Part shown: in pieces, positions 22,330 through 30,195 of the stretch | Position numbering within the stretch: the stretch's first letter is position 1 | Layout of the letters: each line of letters opens with the position of its first letter | Origin: Pseudomonadota bacterium | Lineage (GTDB): Bacteria > Myxococcota > Myxococcia > Myxococcales > Myxococcaceae | Direction: 5' to 3' | Length of the DNA stretch: 30,195 nucleotides | NCBI GenBank assembly: GCA_023423535.1 | Contig: JAFAFL010000165.1 | Span: 1-30,195, forward strand | Position numbers and translations under genes: made by a program | The notes under the pieces: generated by a model | What the model was told of the DNA's origin: nothing | The model's database searches: none | What the model saw: the letters and a program-made list of their open reading frames with translations, nothing else

Positions 22330-23640
22330 TTGTCTGAGAATAATCAGAATAACCGGAATTTCACTTCGGTTATTAAAAACAAGCGTGCTTTTTTCTCCGG
22401 TCTGGACTGGAAAACGCTTCCTTCAGAAGAAAAGAATGCGCGTACATTCGCAAGAAAAAACGACGCTGAATATTTTCTCTCCTGTCAGTATCAGGATTCA
22501 GAAAATGAAACCAAAACGATGGTGGCATTTATCAGAAAAGAGGATCTTCCCGCAGGGGCGTCCTCATTCTGGTCACTGGCACTGATGATAAAACCCCTCA
22601 TCGAACCTGACGGATACGCTATCTGCGAACTCGGTGATCTTTATGGCTTTGTTTCCTGCGTCAATAACGTTCTCGTCAACGATGTTGTAGGTAACAAAAG
22701 TCAGATCATGAGTGCTCTGACAACATTTCTTGAGTTTAATGAAACACCAGAACCCGGCTGGAAACTATACCAGCCTGAATCATGGGATATCAGCCAGGCA
22801 CTCCCCTCACTCACTCTGTCTGCGTTGATTGACGTAAAAAAACCGCCGAAAGAGGCGGCGTTTACTCGCGTATCCCGAAAACGTCAGTTCATGATTTATG
22901 GCGGAAGTGCCATTCTGGCCATACTGCTCTGGAACGGGATCACCATGTACCAGGAATACCGGGAAAAAGAAGCTGCGGCAGAAGCTGCACGTCTTCGTCT
23001 GGCAAAAGAAATGGCAGACAAACAGGCAATACAGATTGCCCCACCGTGGCAACATTTACCTGAAATAAAACCATTTATTGATAAATGCATTGATAAATGG
23101 GATGCACTGCCCTTATCGATCGCCGGATGGCGTTTTGACCTTGCTGAATGCAGCACATCCGGTAATGACGGGCTGTTACGCACATCATATAAGGAACTGA
23201 GCGGCGTTACGGTCGAGGACTTCAGCACACGGATACGAGAAATATTCCAGGGGACAACCACAGCAACTTTTGTATTGCCAGAAGGCAGCGCCGGGGGATT
23301 TTCTCTTCCTGTCAGTTTTGACGTTTCGCCTGATCCAATTACCCCGGACACATTGCCACAGGCAACAGATATTCAGGAACGCCTGACAACATTTGCACAA
23401 AAAATGAGGTTAAAACTCACCTGGCAGGAAATTGAAAACACAAAAACAGATGAAGAAGGCCGTCCAATAATTCTCCCGTGGAACGAGTATGAATTAATGA
23501 TTCAGACCAGCACCCCGCCTTCAATACTTTTCGCTAACTTTCATGAACCTGCCGTTCGCTTCCAGTATGCAGGAATAAAACTGGAAGAAGGAAGACTGAA
23601 TTATGAGATTAAAGGTGCATTCTATGTTAAAAATAATTAA
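22330..23640 (+). CDS. pilO: PilO type IVb pilus assembly protein
   Basis: From TTG 22330 the protein is 436 aa. This start has GGAGGT four bases upstream, while the in-frame TTG at 22318 lies in the terminator tail. A cytoplasmic N-terminal domain (FFSGLDWKTLPSEE) is followed by a single membrane helix near 190-208 (YGGSAILAILLWNGITMY), a Glu/Ala-rich coiled segment, and a periplasmic domain (WQHLPEIKPFIDKCI, GWRFDLAEC). This matches PilO of R64-type thin pili, part of the inner-membrane platform. The rare TTG start next to a terminator suggests deliberately low expression. Confidence 0.85.
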   Translation: MSENNQNNRNFTSVIKNKRAFFSGLDWKTLPSEEKNARTFARKNDAEYFLSCQYQDSENETKTMVAFIRKEDLPAGASSFWSLALMIKPLIEPDGYAICELGDLYGFVSCVNNVLVNDVVGNKSQIMSALTTFLEFNETPEPGWKLYQPESWDISQALPSLTLSALIDVKKPPKEAAFTRVSRKRQFMIYGGSAILAILLWNGITMYQEYREKEAAAEAARLRLAKEMADKQAIQIAPPWQHLPEIKPFIDKCIDKWDALPLSIAGWRFDLAECSTSGNDGLLRTSYKELSGVTVEDFSTRIREIFQGTTTATFVLPEGSAGGFSLPVSFDVSPDPITPDTLPQATDIQERLTTFAQKMRLKLTWQEIENTKTDEEGRPIILPWNEYELMIQTSTPPSILFANFHEPAVRFQYAGIKLEEGRLNYEIKGAFYVKNN

Positions 23641-24118
23641 ACCAACGATTATTTCTGTCTGTTTTTTCAGCTCACTTGCTTACGCAACAGAATCTGAAAG
23701 CACACCAAAAGACGAAATAAAATATTCATCTCCGACCATTTTACAGGTAGAGCAGATTCAGGCTGAAACGGTAATTTACGAAGCAAAGCTGGCGCGTCAG
23801 AAGGCTGTCAGTGAATTGCGTAATCTTGATTTGAATGGTGTAGCGTCCGCAACGCCAGCAATAACGCCCTCTTCCGGGTATTCTTCTCTTGCAGATACCG
23901 ATATACCAGCGCAACGTGTAGCCGCTAAATCACTTCGTGTTATTGAAATATTTGGTACACCACAACAAATGTCAGCACGAATTTCTCTCCTGGACGGGTC
24001 AGTAACTGATGTCAAGGTCGGGCAAAGTATTCCAGGTACTTCTTATAAGGTGGCATCAATCACTGGTAATGGCGTCTGGATTCAGAATGGTACAGAGAAA
24101 CGCCAGCTTATTCTTTAA
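23624..24118 (+). CDS. pilP: PilP periplasmic pilus protein
   Basis: From ATG 23624, with AAAGGTG nine bases upstream, the product is 164 aa; an in-frame ATG at 23603 would put the signal peptide seven residues deeper. Signal peptide (MLKIIKPTIISVCFFSSLAYA), coiled segment (EQIQAETVIYEAKLARQKAV) and a C-terminal beta domain (ARISLLDGSVTDVKVGQSIP, YKVASITGNGVWI) fit the PilP family, which links the inner-membrane platform to the secretin. It overlaps pilO by 17 bases. Confidence 0.88.
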   Translation: MLKIIKPTIISVCFFSSLAYATESESTPKDEIKYSSPTILQVEQIQAETVIYEAKLARQKAVSELRNLDLNGVASATPAITPSSGYSSLADTDIPAQRVAAKSLRVIEIFGTPQQMSARISLLDGSVTDVKVGQSIPGTSYKVASITGNGVWIQNGTEKRQLIL

Positions 24119-24142
24119 TGCTATTGAAAGAGACGACACATA

Positions 24143-25681
24143 ATGTTTTTTTCTGACGCAGACTATCCAGGAAAAGATATTTCTGATGTTGTATACGTCA
24201 GTATATCTGAAAAAGACGATAAACCTGTTCATGTTTATATCGCTGATAACAGTAAAGGACAGCGTGCTGTTCAGGCTTATATTGGCACTCTGAATGTTAA
24301 ATATCCCGGAAAGGTAAATATAACCTGGACCACTCTTGATGTTATCGCATCCCGCTACCAGGACAGCGAAAGAAGGTCTGATTCAAACTCATCACAACAC
24401 TTAAACAGCAACCAGGAAAAGGTCATTAGCTACCTGGCGAAAGCAAACAACCTGGGAAGTTCCGATTTGCACATCACACCTGGTCGGGACGGTTCCGAGT
24501 TCACTTATGTCGAAGCACGCGTGCATGGGGAACTGGAAATTCTGGATGTCATCCCGCGTAAAGAAGGGCTGGAATTGCTGGGTGCTGCCTATTCTGGAAT
24601 GAGCGATGTTATCAAAGGTACGCAGTTTGACCCAGCAATACCGCAGGATGCACGTATCGCAGAGAATTTTCTGAAGCCTGTAAATCTTTTTGGGGCGCGC
24701 TATTCGCATTATCCGTGCGTGGGTGGTGTGTACGCGGTATTCCGCCTGATTAAAGATGACAGCGAGGATATTCCCACTTTCGAAGAACTTGGCTACATGC
24801 CACAACAAATCCAGACAATCAGGCGAATGTTACAACGCCCGGAAGGAATTATCGTTTTATCCGGCCCTACAGGGTCCGGTAAGTCAACGACTCTGAGAAC
24901 GGCTTCAGAAGCCTATCTGAGCACGTTTGGTTTCAACCATAACGATAATATGCGTCTCCCCCGAAAACGCCTTTTCACCATTGAATCACCGCCGGAGGGC
25001 CGCATTCCCGGCGCAATACAGACGGCAGTCAGGGATTCCGTCGATGGCTGGGTTGACGCGATTAAATCCGCTATGCGACTTGATCCAGACGCGATACTGA
25101 ACGGCGAAATTCGTGATCACGCATCGGCATTAGCAGCAATCAAAGCCTCGATGACAGGCCACCTTCTGTTGACGACCTTACACGCCAACGATGCCCTGAA
25201 TATTATTGAGCGCCTTGAAATGGAGAATATTCAGGCCAGGCTGATTGCAGATCCTCTTCTGTTTATCGGTCTGCTGAGTCAACGGCTGGTACAAAAACTC
25301 TGTCCTTACTGTAAGCGCACTTATGCTGAAATGGCAGACAAACTGAGTACAGAAGAACGGAAACTCATTGAGGAAAATTGCCTGCCGGAACAGGTCCGGT
25401 TGCGCAATCTTGACGGTTGTGAGCACTGTTATAAAGGCGTAACGGGAAGGACGGTTATAGCAGAAGTCGTCTCACCCGACGCACGTTTTTTTCAGTTGTA
25501 TCGTCAGTCCGGGCGTCTGGAAGCAAAATCATACTGGCACTATGAACTTGGAGGAATTACCCGTAATCAGCACTTATTACACCTGATTAATCATGGCCTG
25601 GTAGATCCGCTGTCCGCACACTTCATATCCCCCATTGACGAAGATAAATACTCAATGCTCCCGGAGGGGACATGGCGATAA
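24143..25681 (+). CDS. pilQ: PilQ thin-pilus assembly ATPase
   Basis: 512 aa GspE/PilB-family ATPase. Walker A GPTGSGKS at 241-248, then FTIESPPEGRI, Walker B-like MRLDPDAILNGEIRD, and the His box GHLLLTTLHANDALN. A tetracysteine zinc site (Cys 387, 390, 426, 429) is the mark of extension ATPases of type II secretion and type IV pili. It drives pilin polymerisation. The end overlaps pilR by 10 bases. Confidence 0.95.
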   Translation: MFFSDADYPGKDISDVVYVSISEKDDKPVHVYIADNSKGQRAVQAYIGTLNVKYPGKVNITWTTLDVIASRYQDSERRSDSNSSQHLNSNQEKVISYLAKANNLGSSDLHITPGRDGSEFTYVEARVHGELEILDVIPRKEGLELLGAAYSGMSDVIKGTQFDPAIPQDARIAENFLKPVNLFGARYSHYPCVGGVYAVFRLIKDDSEDIPTFEELGYMPQQIQTIRRMLQRPEGIIVLSGPTGSGKSTTLRTASEAYLSTFGFNHNDNMRLPRKRLFTIESPPEGRIPGAIQTAVRDSVDGWVDAIKSAMRLDPDAILNGEIRDHASALAAIKASMTGHLLLTTLHANDALNIIERLEMENIQARLIADPLLFIGLLSQRLVQKLCPYCKRTYAEMADKLSTEERKLIEENCLPEQVRLRNLDGCEHCYKGVTGRTVIAEVVSPDARFFQLYRQSGRLEAKSYWHYELGGITRNQHLLHLINHGLVDPLSAHFISPIDEDKYSMLPEGTWR

Positions 25682-26781
25682 AAGATATATTTGAGAAACT
25701 CAATTCGATAGAAATTGATTTCTCTGGAATATCCCACTGGCTGGCAAAATACACATTCAGGTATTCCAGAATAAGTTTATATGAAGATTTATCTGGAATG
25801 TTAAATGATGGCATAAATGTAAAGCGTGCTCTTACACACCTGATTGATGTAGAAACAGACTACGGAAAAAAAACGGGGTCTTCTGCAACCTACTATATTT
25901 GTTGTGAGTGCCTTAATGCACTGAATAACACAGGGGCAATATCTTCAGCATTAAAAAAATATATAAAGGAGGATGAATATCAACTAATATCCAGCGGTGA
26001 AATTCGCGGCGACCTTGCGGGAGGGTTAGTTCAGGCCATAAAAATTGTCAGAAGTCGTTCTGAAATGACAATGACTCTTGTTATGTCGATGATTTATCCA
26101 TCCGTACTAGTTTTTGGTTGTCTGGCAAACATGTATATGGTCCACGATACCATAACACCTGTTTTCCTTTCTCTCGCACCGAAAGAACGCTGGACAAGTT
26201 CTATGCGATTACTGACAGATACGTCTGGTTTCCTGATAGAAAACGGAACGTATATTCTCTGCTTCTGCATCGTACTGTTTTTCCTGATCAGATATTCGCT
26301 TGCGCGTTATACAGGACCGGGCCGTCAGTATCTTGATTACATTCCCCCCTGGTCACTTTATAAAACATTTAATGGTGTAAGTTTTCTCTTCAACATGGCC
26401 TCCATGTTAAGTATTGATATTCCCGTTGCAAAAGCACTGGAAAGGCTGGAGAAAAACAGCACTCAAAACAGATGGCTACTCGAACGAATAAAAGAAATCA
26501 GGAGATATGTTTTACTTGGACAGTCACTTGCAATGGCAATGAAAAGTTGCGGTTATGACTTCCCATCGAAATTATGCATTAACAAACTATTACTTCATTC
26601 TGAAAATGCTGACAATGCATTGATGATGTCTAACTATGCTGATAAATGGCTGGAGGAAGCAAAAGGAAAAGTCAAATCAACAGGAGTCTGGATAACTGTA
26701 GTATCCGCGTTAATTGTTTTCGCATTTATTGTAATGATGATTACTGCTCTCTACGATGTCAGTAACGTCCTGCAACACTAA
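25672..26781 (+). CDS. pilR: PilR inner-membrane platform protein
   Basis: 369 aa of the GspF/PilC-type family. It has two related cytoplasmic helical domains (about 40-120 and 215-330; the second contains GVSFLFNMASMLSIDIPVAKAL and LLGQSLAMAMKSCGYDFP). Membrane segments lie at about 130-165, 190-215 and 340-362 (WITVVSALIVFAFIVMMITAL). It anchors PilQ and extracts pilin from the membrane. The overlap with pilQ indicates coupled translation. Confidence 0.92.
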   Translation: MAIKDIFEKLNSIEIDFSGISHWLAKYTFRYSRISLYEDLSGMLNDGINVKRALTHLIDVETDYGKKTGSSATYYICCECLNALNNTGAISSALKKYIKEDEYQLISSGEIRGDLAGGLVQAIKIVRSRSEMTMTLVMSMIYPSVLVFGCLANMYMVHDTITPVFLSLAPKERWTSSMRLLTDTSGFLIENGTYILCFCIVLFFLIRYSLARYTGPGRQYLDYIPPWSLYKTFNGVSFLFNMASMLSIDIPVAKALERLEKNSTQNRWLLERIKEIRRYVLLGQSLAMAMKSCGYDFPSKLCINKLLLHSENADNALMMSNYADKWLEEAKGKVKSTGVWITVVSALIVFAFIVMMITALYDVSNVLQH

Positions 26782-26825
26782 TCCCTAATATTTTTAACCT
26801 CTCAATAAATAAGGAATTATTTATT

Positions 26826-27383
26826 ATGTCTTCTATTAATATTTTAAATATGCGTTCTGTTTTTTCTTCTCTTTCTGCACGCCGTAAAAAAGAACAGGAC
26901 AAAGGGGCAACACTGATGGAAGTGTTATTGGTTGTTGGTGTTATTGTTGTACTTGCAGCAAGTGCATATAAACTCTATTCAATGGTGCAATCCAACATTC
27001 AATCATCCAATGAACAAAACAATGTCCTGACAGTGATTGCCAACATGAAATCACTGAAATTCCAGGGGCGTTATACTGACAGTAACTATATTAAGACTCT
27101 CTACGCGCAAGGATTACTGCCATCCGATATGATCGCAGATACAACTGGCGCAAGCGCGAAAAACCCGTGGGGCGGCTCCGTTACAATCACAACCTCTTCG
27201 GATAAATACTCCTTCAATGTTGTTGAGGCCAGCGTACCGAAGAAAAACTGCATGGCAATGGTAAACGCCCTGCGTTCTTCCAGCGCAATCTCCAAGATTA
27301 ACAACACTTCCACATCAACTGTCGATGCGGCAACTGTTTGCTCATCTGACAGCAATACGCTGACCTTCAGCACTGATTCCTGA
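26826..27383 (+). CDS. pilS: PilS major type IVb prepilin
   Basis: 185-aa prepilin with a long basic leader (27 residues, ending RRKKEQDKG) typical of type IVb pilins. Cleavage by PilU is expected after Gly 27, giving a mature N-terminus ATLMEVLLVVGVIVVLAASA with Glu at +5. The C-terminal globular domain holds two cysteines (KKNCMAM and ATVCSSD) likely to form the usual disulfide. ATAAGGAATTATTT precedes the ATG. The terminator after it fits high-level expression. Confidence 0.95.
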   Translation: MSSINILNMRSVFSSLSARRKKEQDKGATLMEVLLVVGVIVVLAASAYKLYSMVQSNIQSSNEQNNVLTVIANMKSLKFQGRYTDSNYIKTLYAQGLLPSDMIADTTGASAKNPWGGSVTITTSSDKYSFNVVEASVPKKNCMAMVNALRSSSAISKINNTSTSTVDAATVCSSDSNTLTFSTDS

Positions 27384-27402
27384 TTTTTCATGTGCATCGG
27401 AT

Positions 27403-27427
27403 AAGCGCCTTCGGGCGCTTATTTTTT
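27403..27427 (+). terminator. Terminator after pilS
   Basis: AAGCGCC-ttcg-GGCGCTT followed by ATTTTTT, a classical hairpin with UUCG tetraloop 20 bases after the pilS stop. It probably stops most transcripts after the major pilin, leaving lower expression for pilT, pilU and pilV. Confidence 0.85.
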
Positions 27428-27449
27428 CCATGTTTACAGGAGGAGTATT

Positions 27450-27932
27450 GTGCGTTCTGTTCTTTATATCCTGCTATCATGTATTTCATCATTAATCTTT
27501 TCATTGCAACCCGCATATTCAGCGACAACGACCCAATTTGATGCCTGCTTTGCACAAGCCGGGCAACGTTATCTGATTGATCCCCTGCTTCTGAAAAGCA
27601 TTGCCACTGTAGAAAGTTCACTCATACCAGACCGGATAAATCACAACAAAGAAAAAGGAAAAATATTAAGCACCGATTACGGACTGATGCAAATTAATTC
27701 ATCACACATCCCCAACCTGAAAAAACTTGGCGTAATAAAAGACAAATCAGAGCTTATTGATAACCCCTGTCTCAATATACAAATTGGCGCGTGGATTCTG
27801 GCAACACATTTTCAGAAATGTGGCATAAACTGGAGTTGTCTTGGCAGTTATAACGCTGGTTTCAAAGAAAGTAACGAACAGAAAAGAATCAAATACGCAC
27901 GCTATGTCTACAATAAATACATGGTAAGGTAA
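27450..27932 (+). CDS. pilT: PilT-type lytic transglycosylase (thin pilus)
   Basis: 160 aa starting at GTG 27450 with AGGAGGAG just upstream. Signal peptide (cleaved after AYSA, about 25) and an SLT domain with catalytic Glu 55 (IATVESSLIPDR), DYGLMQINSSHIPNL and GSYNAGFKES. In the R64 naming, PilT is this muramidase, not the retraction ATPase of type IVa pili. It clears peptidoglycan for the pilus, as VirB1 does for the conjugation channel. Confidence 0.92.
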   Translation: MRSVLYILLSCISSLIFSLQPAYSATTTQFDACFAQAGQRYLIDPLLLKSIATVESSLIPDRINHNKEKGKILSTDYGLMQINSSHIPNLKKLGVIKDKSELIDNPCLNIQIGAWILATHFQKCGINWSCLGSYNAGFKESNEQKRIKYARYVYNKYMVR

Positions 27933-27935
27933 CTT

Positions 27936-28571
27936 ATGCTAAACAGCATATTTAATACGGCGATACTTTGCTGTGCAAATATCGTCTGTCAATGCTACGC
28001 CTACAATGAAGTAAAATTCCGTTTAAATAAACTTAATGTATCTTATAAAACCGGCACAGAGAAATATTACTGTCTGATACTGACAACGCTTGCCGTTCTG
28101 TATCTTTCATTAAACCAGCTATCACTGATTCAATCTATAATAGTGATTGTTTTCTATGCCTTCCTTACATTAATGGCTTGTATAGACCTTCTTTCATTTC
28201 TACTACCACGCCTTTATACCGTGACATTTATCTTCTCTGGCCTGTTATATCAGACATGGAATAACAATATATTGTCTGGTTTGTTTTGTGCAATGCTGAT
28301 GTTCTTCATTATGCTGTTTGTAAGACTTTACTTTGCATATAAAAACGGAACGGAAAGTTTCGGCATGGGAGATGTGCTACTTATTGCAGGAACTGGCGTA
28401 TGGTTTCCAACGCCTGAGATTGCCTGTTCAATTGTATTTATTGCCGTTATCGGCGGAATTATTTTCTTCACTCTTGGCGGATTAAACAAGCAAAAAAAAT
28501 ATATCCCATTCGGTCCGTTCCTTTGTGGCGGAATGTTTGTTTACTCACTCGTACCGGGAATATTATTCTGA
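27936..28571 (+). CDS. pilU: PilU prepilin peptidase
   Basis: 211-aa polytopic aspartyl peptidase. The two catalytic aspartates are visible: Asp 84 in MACIDLLSFLLP and Asp 146 in the FGMGD motif (142-146). The N-terminal methylase domain with its zinc cysteines, present in larger PilD enzymes, is absent, as expected for PilU of R64. It cleaves PilS and probably PilV. Three bases separate it from pilT. Confidence 0.93.
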   Translation: MLNSIFNTAILCCANIVCQCYAYNEVKFRLNKLNVSYKTGTEKYYCLILTTLAVLYLSLNQLSLIQSIIVIVFYAFLTLMACIDLLSFLLPRLYTVTFIFSGLLYQTWNNNILSGLFCAMLMFFIMLFVRLYFAYKNGTESFGMGDVLLIAGTGVWFPTPEIACSIVFIAVIGGIIFFTLGGLNKQKKYIPFGPFLCGGMFVYSLVPGILF

Positions 28572-28583
28572 GGATTAAGAGCA

Positions 28584-29870
28584 ATGAAAAAGACAGATAA
28601 AGGTGTATCTCTTCTTGAGGTATTACTTGTCATCGGCATAATGGTGATGGTTATCCCTAAAGTTTATGAAAACATTGAAAACCATCTGAATAATGTTCGC
28701 TGGCAGAATGCAGCAGAACACGCAAATACCTATAACACCGCTGTTCGTAATTATGTTGCTGACAATGCATCAACACTACTTGCTGGCTCTTTACCCAAAA
28801 CAATCACGCCAGCAACACTCATTCAGAAAGGCTATCTGAAATCTGGTTTTTCTGAATCCAATTTTGGACAAAGCTACATTACCGGTATTGCAAAGAACAG
28901 CAAAACATCCCGTCTGGAAGCCCTGACCTGTAGTAATGGCGGTCAGTCCCTGTCAGAAGCCGGAATGCGCTCGGTAGCAAGCATGATTGAAGGGCTTGGC
29001 GGCTACATCAACAGCAGCAAGCAGGCGATTGGCGCGGGTGGCGGCTGGTCTGACACGCCTTCAAATTACGGGCTGAACTGCGCGACCGGGCATATTGCAA
29101 TGGCACTTGTTGGCGCTGATTTGCAGGAAAGCGACCGTTTGTATCGTTACTCCATAACCAATCGTCCCGACCTTAACAGGATGCATACGGCGATTGATAT
29201 GAACAGCAACAATCTGAACAACGTCGGCACTTTAAACGGCAACGCCGCCGCGCTCTCCGGCGATATCAGCGCACGTAACGGTACGTTCTCTGGCGCAATT
29301 TCAGGAAATACAGCCACAACCAACGGCGATATCACTTCGAATAATGGCTGGCTGGTCACAAAAAACAGCAAAGGCTGGATGAACAGTACCTATGGTGGCG
29401 GCTGGTATATGTCCGATTCGTCCTGGTTGCGCAGCGTGAATAATAAAGGGATTTATACTGGCGGCCAGGTAAAAGGTGGAACTGTACGCGCTGATGGACG
29501 CCTCTATACAGGCGAGTATTTACAGCTTGAAAAAACAGCAACGGCTGGCGCTTCCTGCTCCCCTAACGGGCTTGTAGGCCGCGACAGTACAGGGGCGATA
29601 CTTTCGTGCCAATCCGGTACGTGGAAAAAAATTGGCGCAGGTGATAGCCAAATTGTTACCGCTTCAGCTACTGCGTGGCGTTGGCCAGGAGCAACGGCAA
29701 CATGTCCATCTGGCAAGAAAGTCATTGGTGGAGGCGGTCAATGCAGATCAAATACCGGATTTATATGGCTCACGCGTTCCATGCCTTCAGGCAACAATGC
29801 ATGGACTGCCAGTTGCGACACGACCGAAGATCAAAATGGTTCCATTACAGTTTACGCCATTTGCCAGTGA
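28584..29870 (+). CDS. pilV: PilV minor pilin/tip adhesin, current shufflon version
   Basis: 428 aa. A short prepilin leader ends at Gly 7 (MKKTDKG), followed by VSLLEVLLVIGIMVMVIPKV with Glu +5. The constant region runs to about residue 346; within it are repeats such as the NNLNNVGTLNGNAAALSGDI segment and a GWMNSTYGGGWYMSDS-type block seen in phage-tail-like adhesins. The shufflon site lies in codons 341-347 (CQSGTW) and the variable end is residues 347-428, ending AICQ. In R64 the variable part chooses the recipient lipopolysaccharide. Inversion of the next segment would replace it. Confidence 0.95.
   Translation: MKKTDKGVSLLEVLLVIGIMVMVIPKVYENIENHLNNVRWQNAAEHANTYNTAVRNYVADNASTLLAGSLPKTITPATLIQKGYLKSGFSESNFGQSYITGIAKNSKTSRLEALTCSNGGQSLSEAGMRSVASMIEGLGGYINSSKQAIGAGGGWSDTPSNYGLNCATGHIAMALVGADLQESDRLYRYSITNRPDLNRMHTAIDMNSNNLNNVGTLNGNAAALSGDISARNGTFSGAISGNTATTNGDITSNNGWLVTKNSKGWMNSTYGGGWYMSDSSWLRSVNNKGIYTGGQVKGGTVRADGRLYTGEYLQLEKTATAGASCSPNGLVGRDSTGAILSCQSGTWKKIGAGDSQIVTASATAWRWPGATATCPSGKKVIGGGGQCRSNTGFIWLTRSMPSGNNAWTASCDTTEDQNGSITVYAICQ
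29606..29624 (+). repeat. Shufflon recombination site (sfx), first copy
   Basis: GTGCCAATCCGGTACGTGG fits the 19-bp R64 shufflon consensus as I recall it (GTGCCAATCCGGTnnnTGG). It lies inside pilV at the border of the constant and variable parts. The Rci recombinase inverts DNA between oppositely oriented copies. Confidence 0.95.
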
Positions 29871-29890
29871 CGATACTTATCACTGGCAAA
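29860..29890. repeat. Inverted repeat between the two convergent pilV ends
   Basis: TTTGCCAGTGA (29860-29870) and TCACTGGCAAA (29880-29890) are perfect inverted copies separated by nine bases. Each carries the last codons and stop of one pilV end (CQ-stop). It may act as a two-way mRNA 3' hairpin. Confidence 0.75.
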
Positions 29891-30173
29891 CCACGATGTA
29901 ACTACATTTCCCCGACAGGTCAGTTCGGTGAGTACCGCCATAAAAGTTGTATTCGTCATAGAAGCCGCATTTCACAATTCGATTGGCATCATAGGTTGCA
30001 ACTGACCCCGCAAAATAATTCGGCTTCCACCCGTGCGGATTTTCTGCATTACTGACACTCCAGGTACACTGGCTGGCAGAAAAACCAGATGGCAATGGGA
30101 TCTGTTGTCCATTTGCTATTTTTCCTGTCAGAACAGTGCTACCTGATGCCCTTCTCCACGTACCGGATTGGCA
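29880..30173 (-). CDS. pilV': Stored alternative pilV C-terminus
   Basis: A partial frame without its own start, open from the inverted sfx (CQSGTW) for 97 residues to TGA at 29880. After the site it reads RRASGSTVLTGKIANGQQ, then SQCTWSVSNAENPHGW and ends CSYIVVCQ. It differs fully from the present end of PilV except for the shared CQSGTW start and CQ finish. Upon inversion it becomes the PilV C-terminus, probably with another recipient preference. Confidence 0.9.
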   Translation of the reverse strand, partial: CQSGTWRRASGSTVLTGKIANGQQIPLPSGFSASQCTWSVSNAENPHGWKPNYFAGSVATYDANRIVKCGFYDEYNFYGGTHRTDLSGKCSYIVVCQ

Positions 30174-30174
30174 C
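30156..30174 (-). repeat. Shufflon site (sfx), inverted copy
   Basis: The exact reverse complement of the first sfx, including the variable ACG triplet. It closes the first invertible segment. Confidence 0.95.
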
Positions 30175-30182
30175 TGGCCTCC

Positions 30183-30195
30183 GTGCCAATCCGGT
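30183..30195 (+). repeat. Shufflon site (sfx), third copy cut by window end
   Basis: GTGCCAATCCGGT, the first 13 bases of a further sfx in direct orientation, eight bases after the inverted copy. It marks the start of the next shufflon segment. Confidence 0.85.

Larger units (their letters stand above)
29606..30174. mobile_element. Invertible shufflon segment
   Basis: Bounded by sfx in direct (29606-29624) and inverted (30156-30174) orientation, so recombination would flip the 531 bases between them. It contains two convergent pilV 3' ends, one in use and one stored. The rci gene is not in the window. Confidence 0.93.

Noticed and set aside
29632..30055. Plus-strand ORFs of 89 and 126 aa across the shufflon
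   Set aside because: They are out of frame with both pilV ends and cross the junction of the convergent ends; chance frames.
1..30195. CRISPR arrays, insertion sequences, tRNA or rRNA genes
   Set aside because: No regularly spaced repeats, transposase genes or RNA gene signatures were seen in the window.

Overview
The window looks like part of a conjugative plasmid from an enterobacterium (Escherichia/Salmonella type). It starts at an IncI-complex RepA/RepZ-type replication initiator on the minus strand and ends inside a shufflon. Between them lie a complete VirB/VirD4-type conjugative type IV secretion system and a complete type IVb thin-pilus operon (pilL to pilV). This combination recalls the IncI2 (R721-like) plasmids; that assignment is from memory of family organisation and was not tested by alignment.

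Layout. 1-1364: the replicon, with repA, its terminator, and a leader holding an antisense incompatibility RNA, several hairpins and a RepY-like leader peptide. 1365-2280: a mostly non-coding, palindrome-rich region with weak small ORFs. 2336-5703: a CaiF/GrlA-type regulator, a SPFH (QmcA/stomatin-like) plus NfeD (YbbJ-like) membrane pair, and several small unknown genes. 5707-7605: VirB6, VirB5 and an EexN-like exclusion lipoprotein, closed by a terminator. 7738-8451: one reverse-strand DUF5710/Cys-rich gene sitting between two identical copies of that terminator. 8595-11092: KikA/TrbM, PilL, PilM and one unknown gene. 11113-20585: VirB1, B2, B3, B4, B7, B8, B9, B10, B11 and VirD4. 20636-29870: PilN, O, P, Q, R, S, T, U and V. 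29606-30195: the first shufflon segment with an alternative inverted pilV 3' end, and the start of the next segment.

How it works together. PilS (major pilin) is processed by PilU, assembled by PilQ/PilR and exits through the PilN secretin, with PilL, PilM, PilO, PilP and PilT in support. It carries PilV at the tip, and PilV's C-terminus can be switched by inversion to change recipient recognition. The VirB machine, coupled to VirD4, then transfers the DNA. The relaxase, oriT and the shufflon recombinase (rci) are not in the window.

The less ordinary observations are: a VirB7-like lipoprotein module reused as the N-terminus of PilL; a QmcA/NfeD pair inside a conjugation region; a reverse gene bracketed by a duplicated terminator; a second hairpin carrying the same 11-nt loop as the copy-control RNA; a nested palindrome before the virB block; and terminator-like hairpins right after both major pilin genes.
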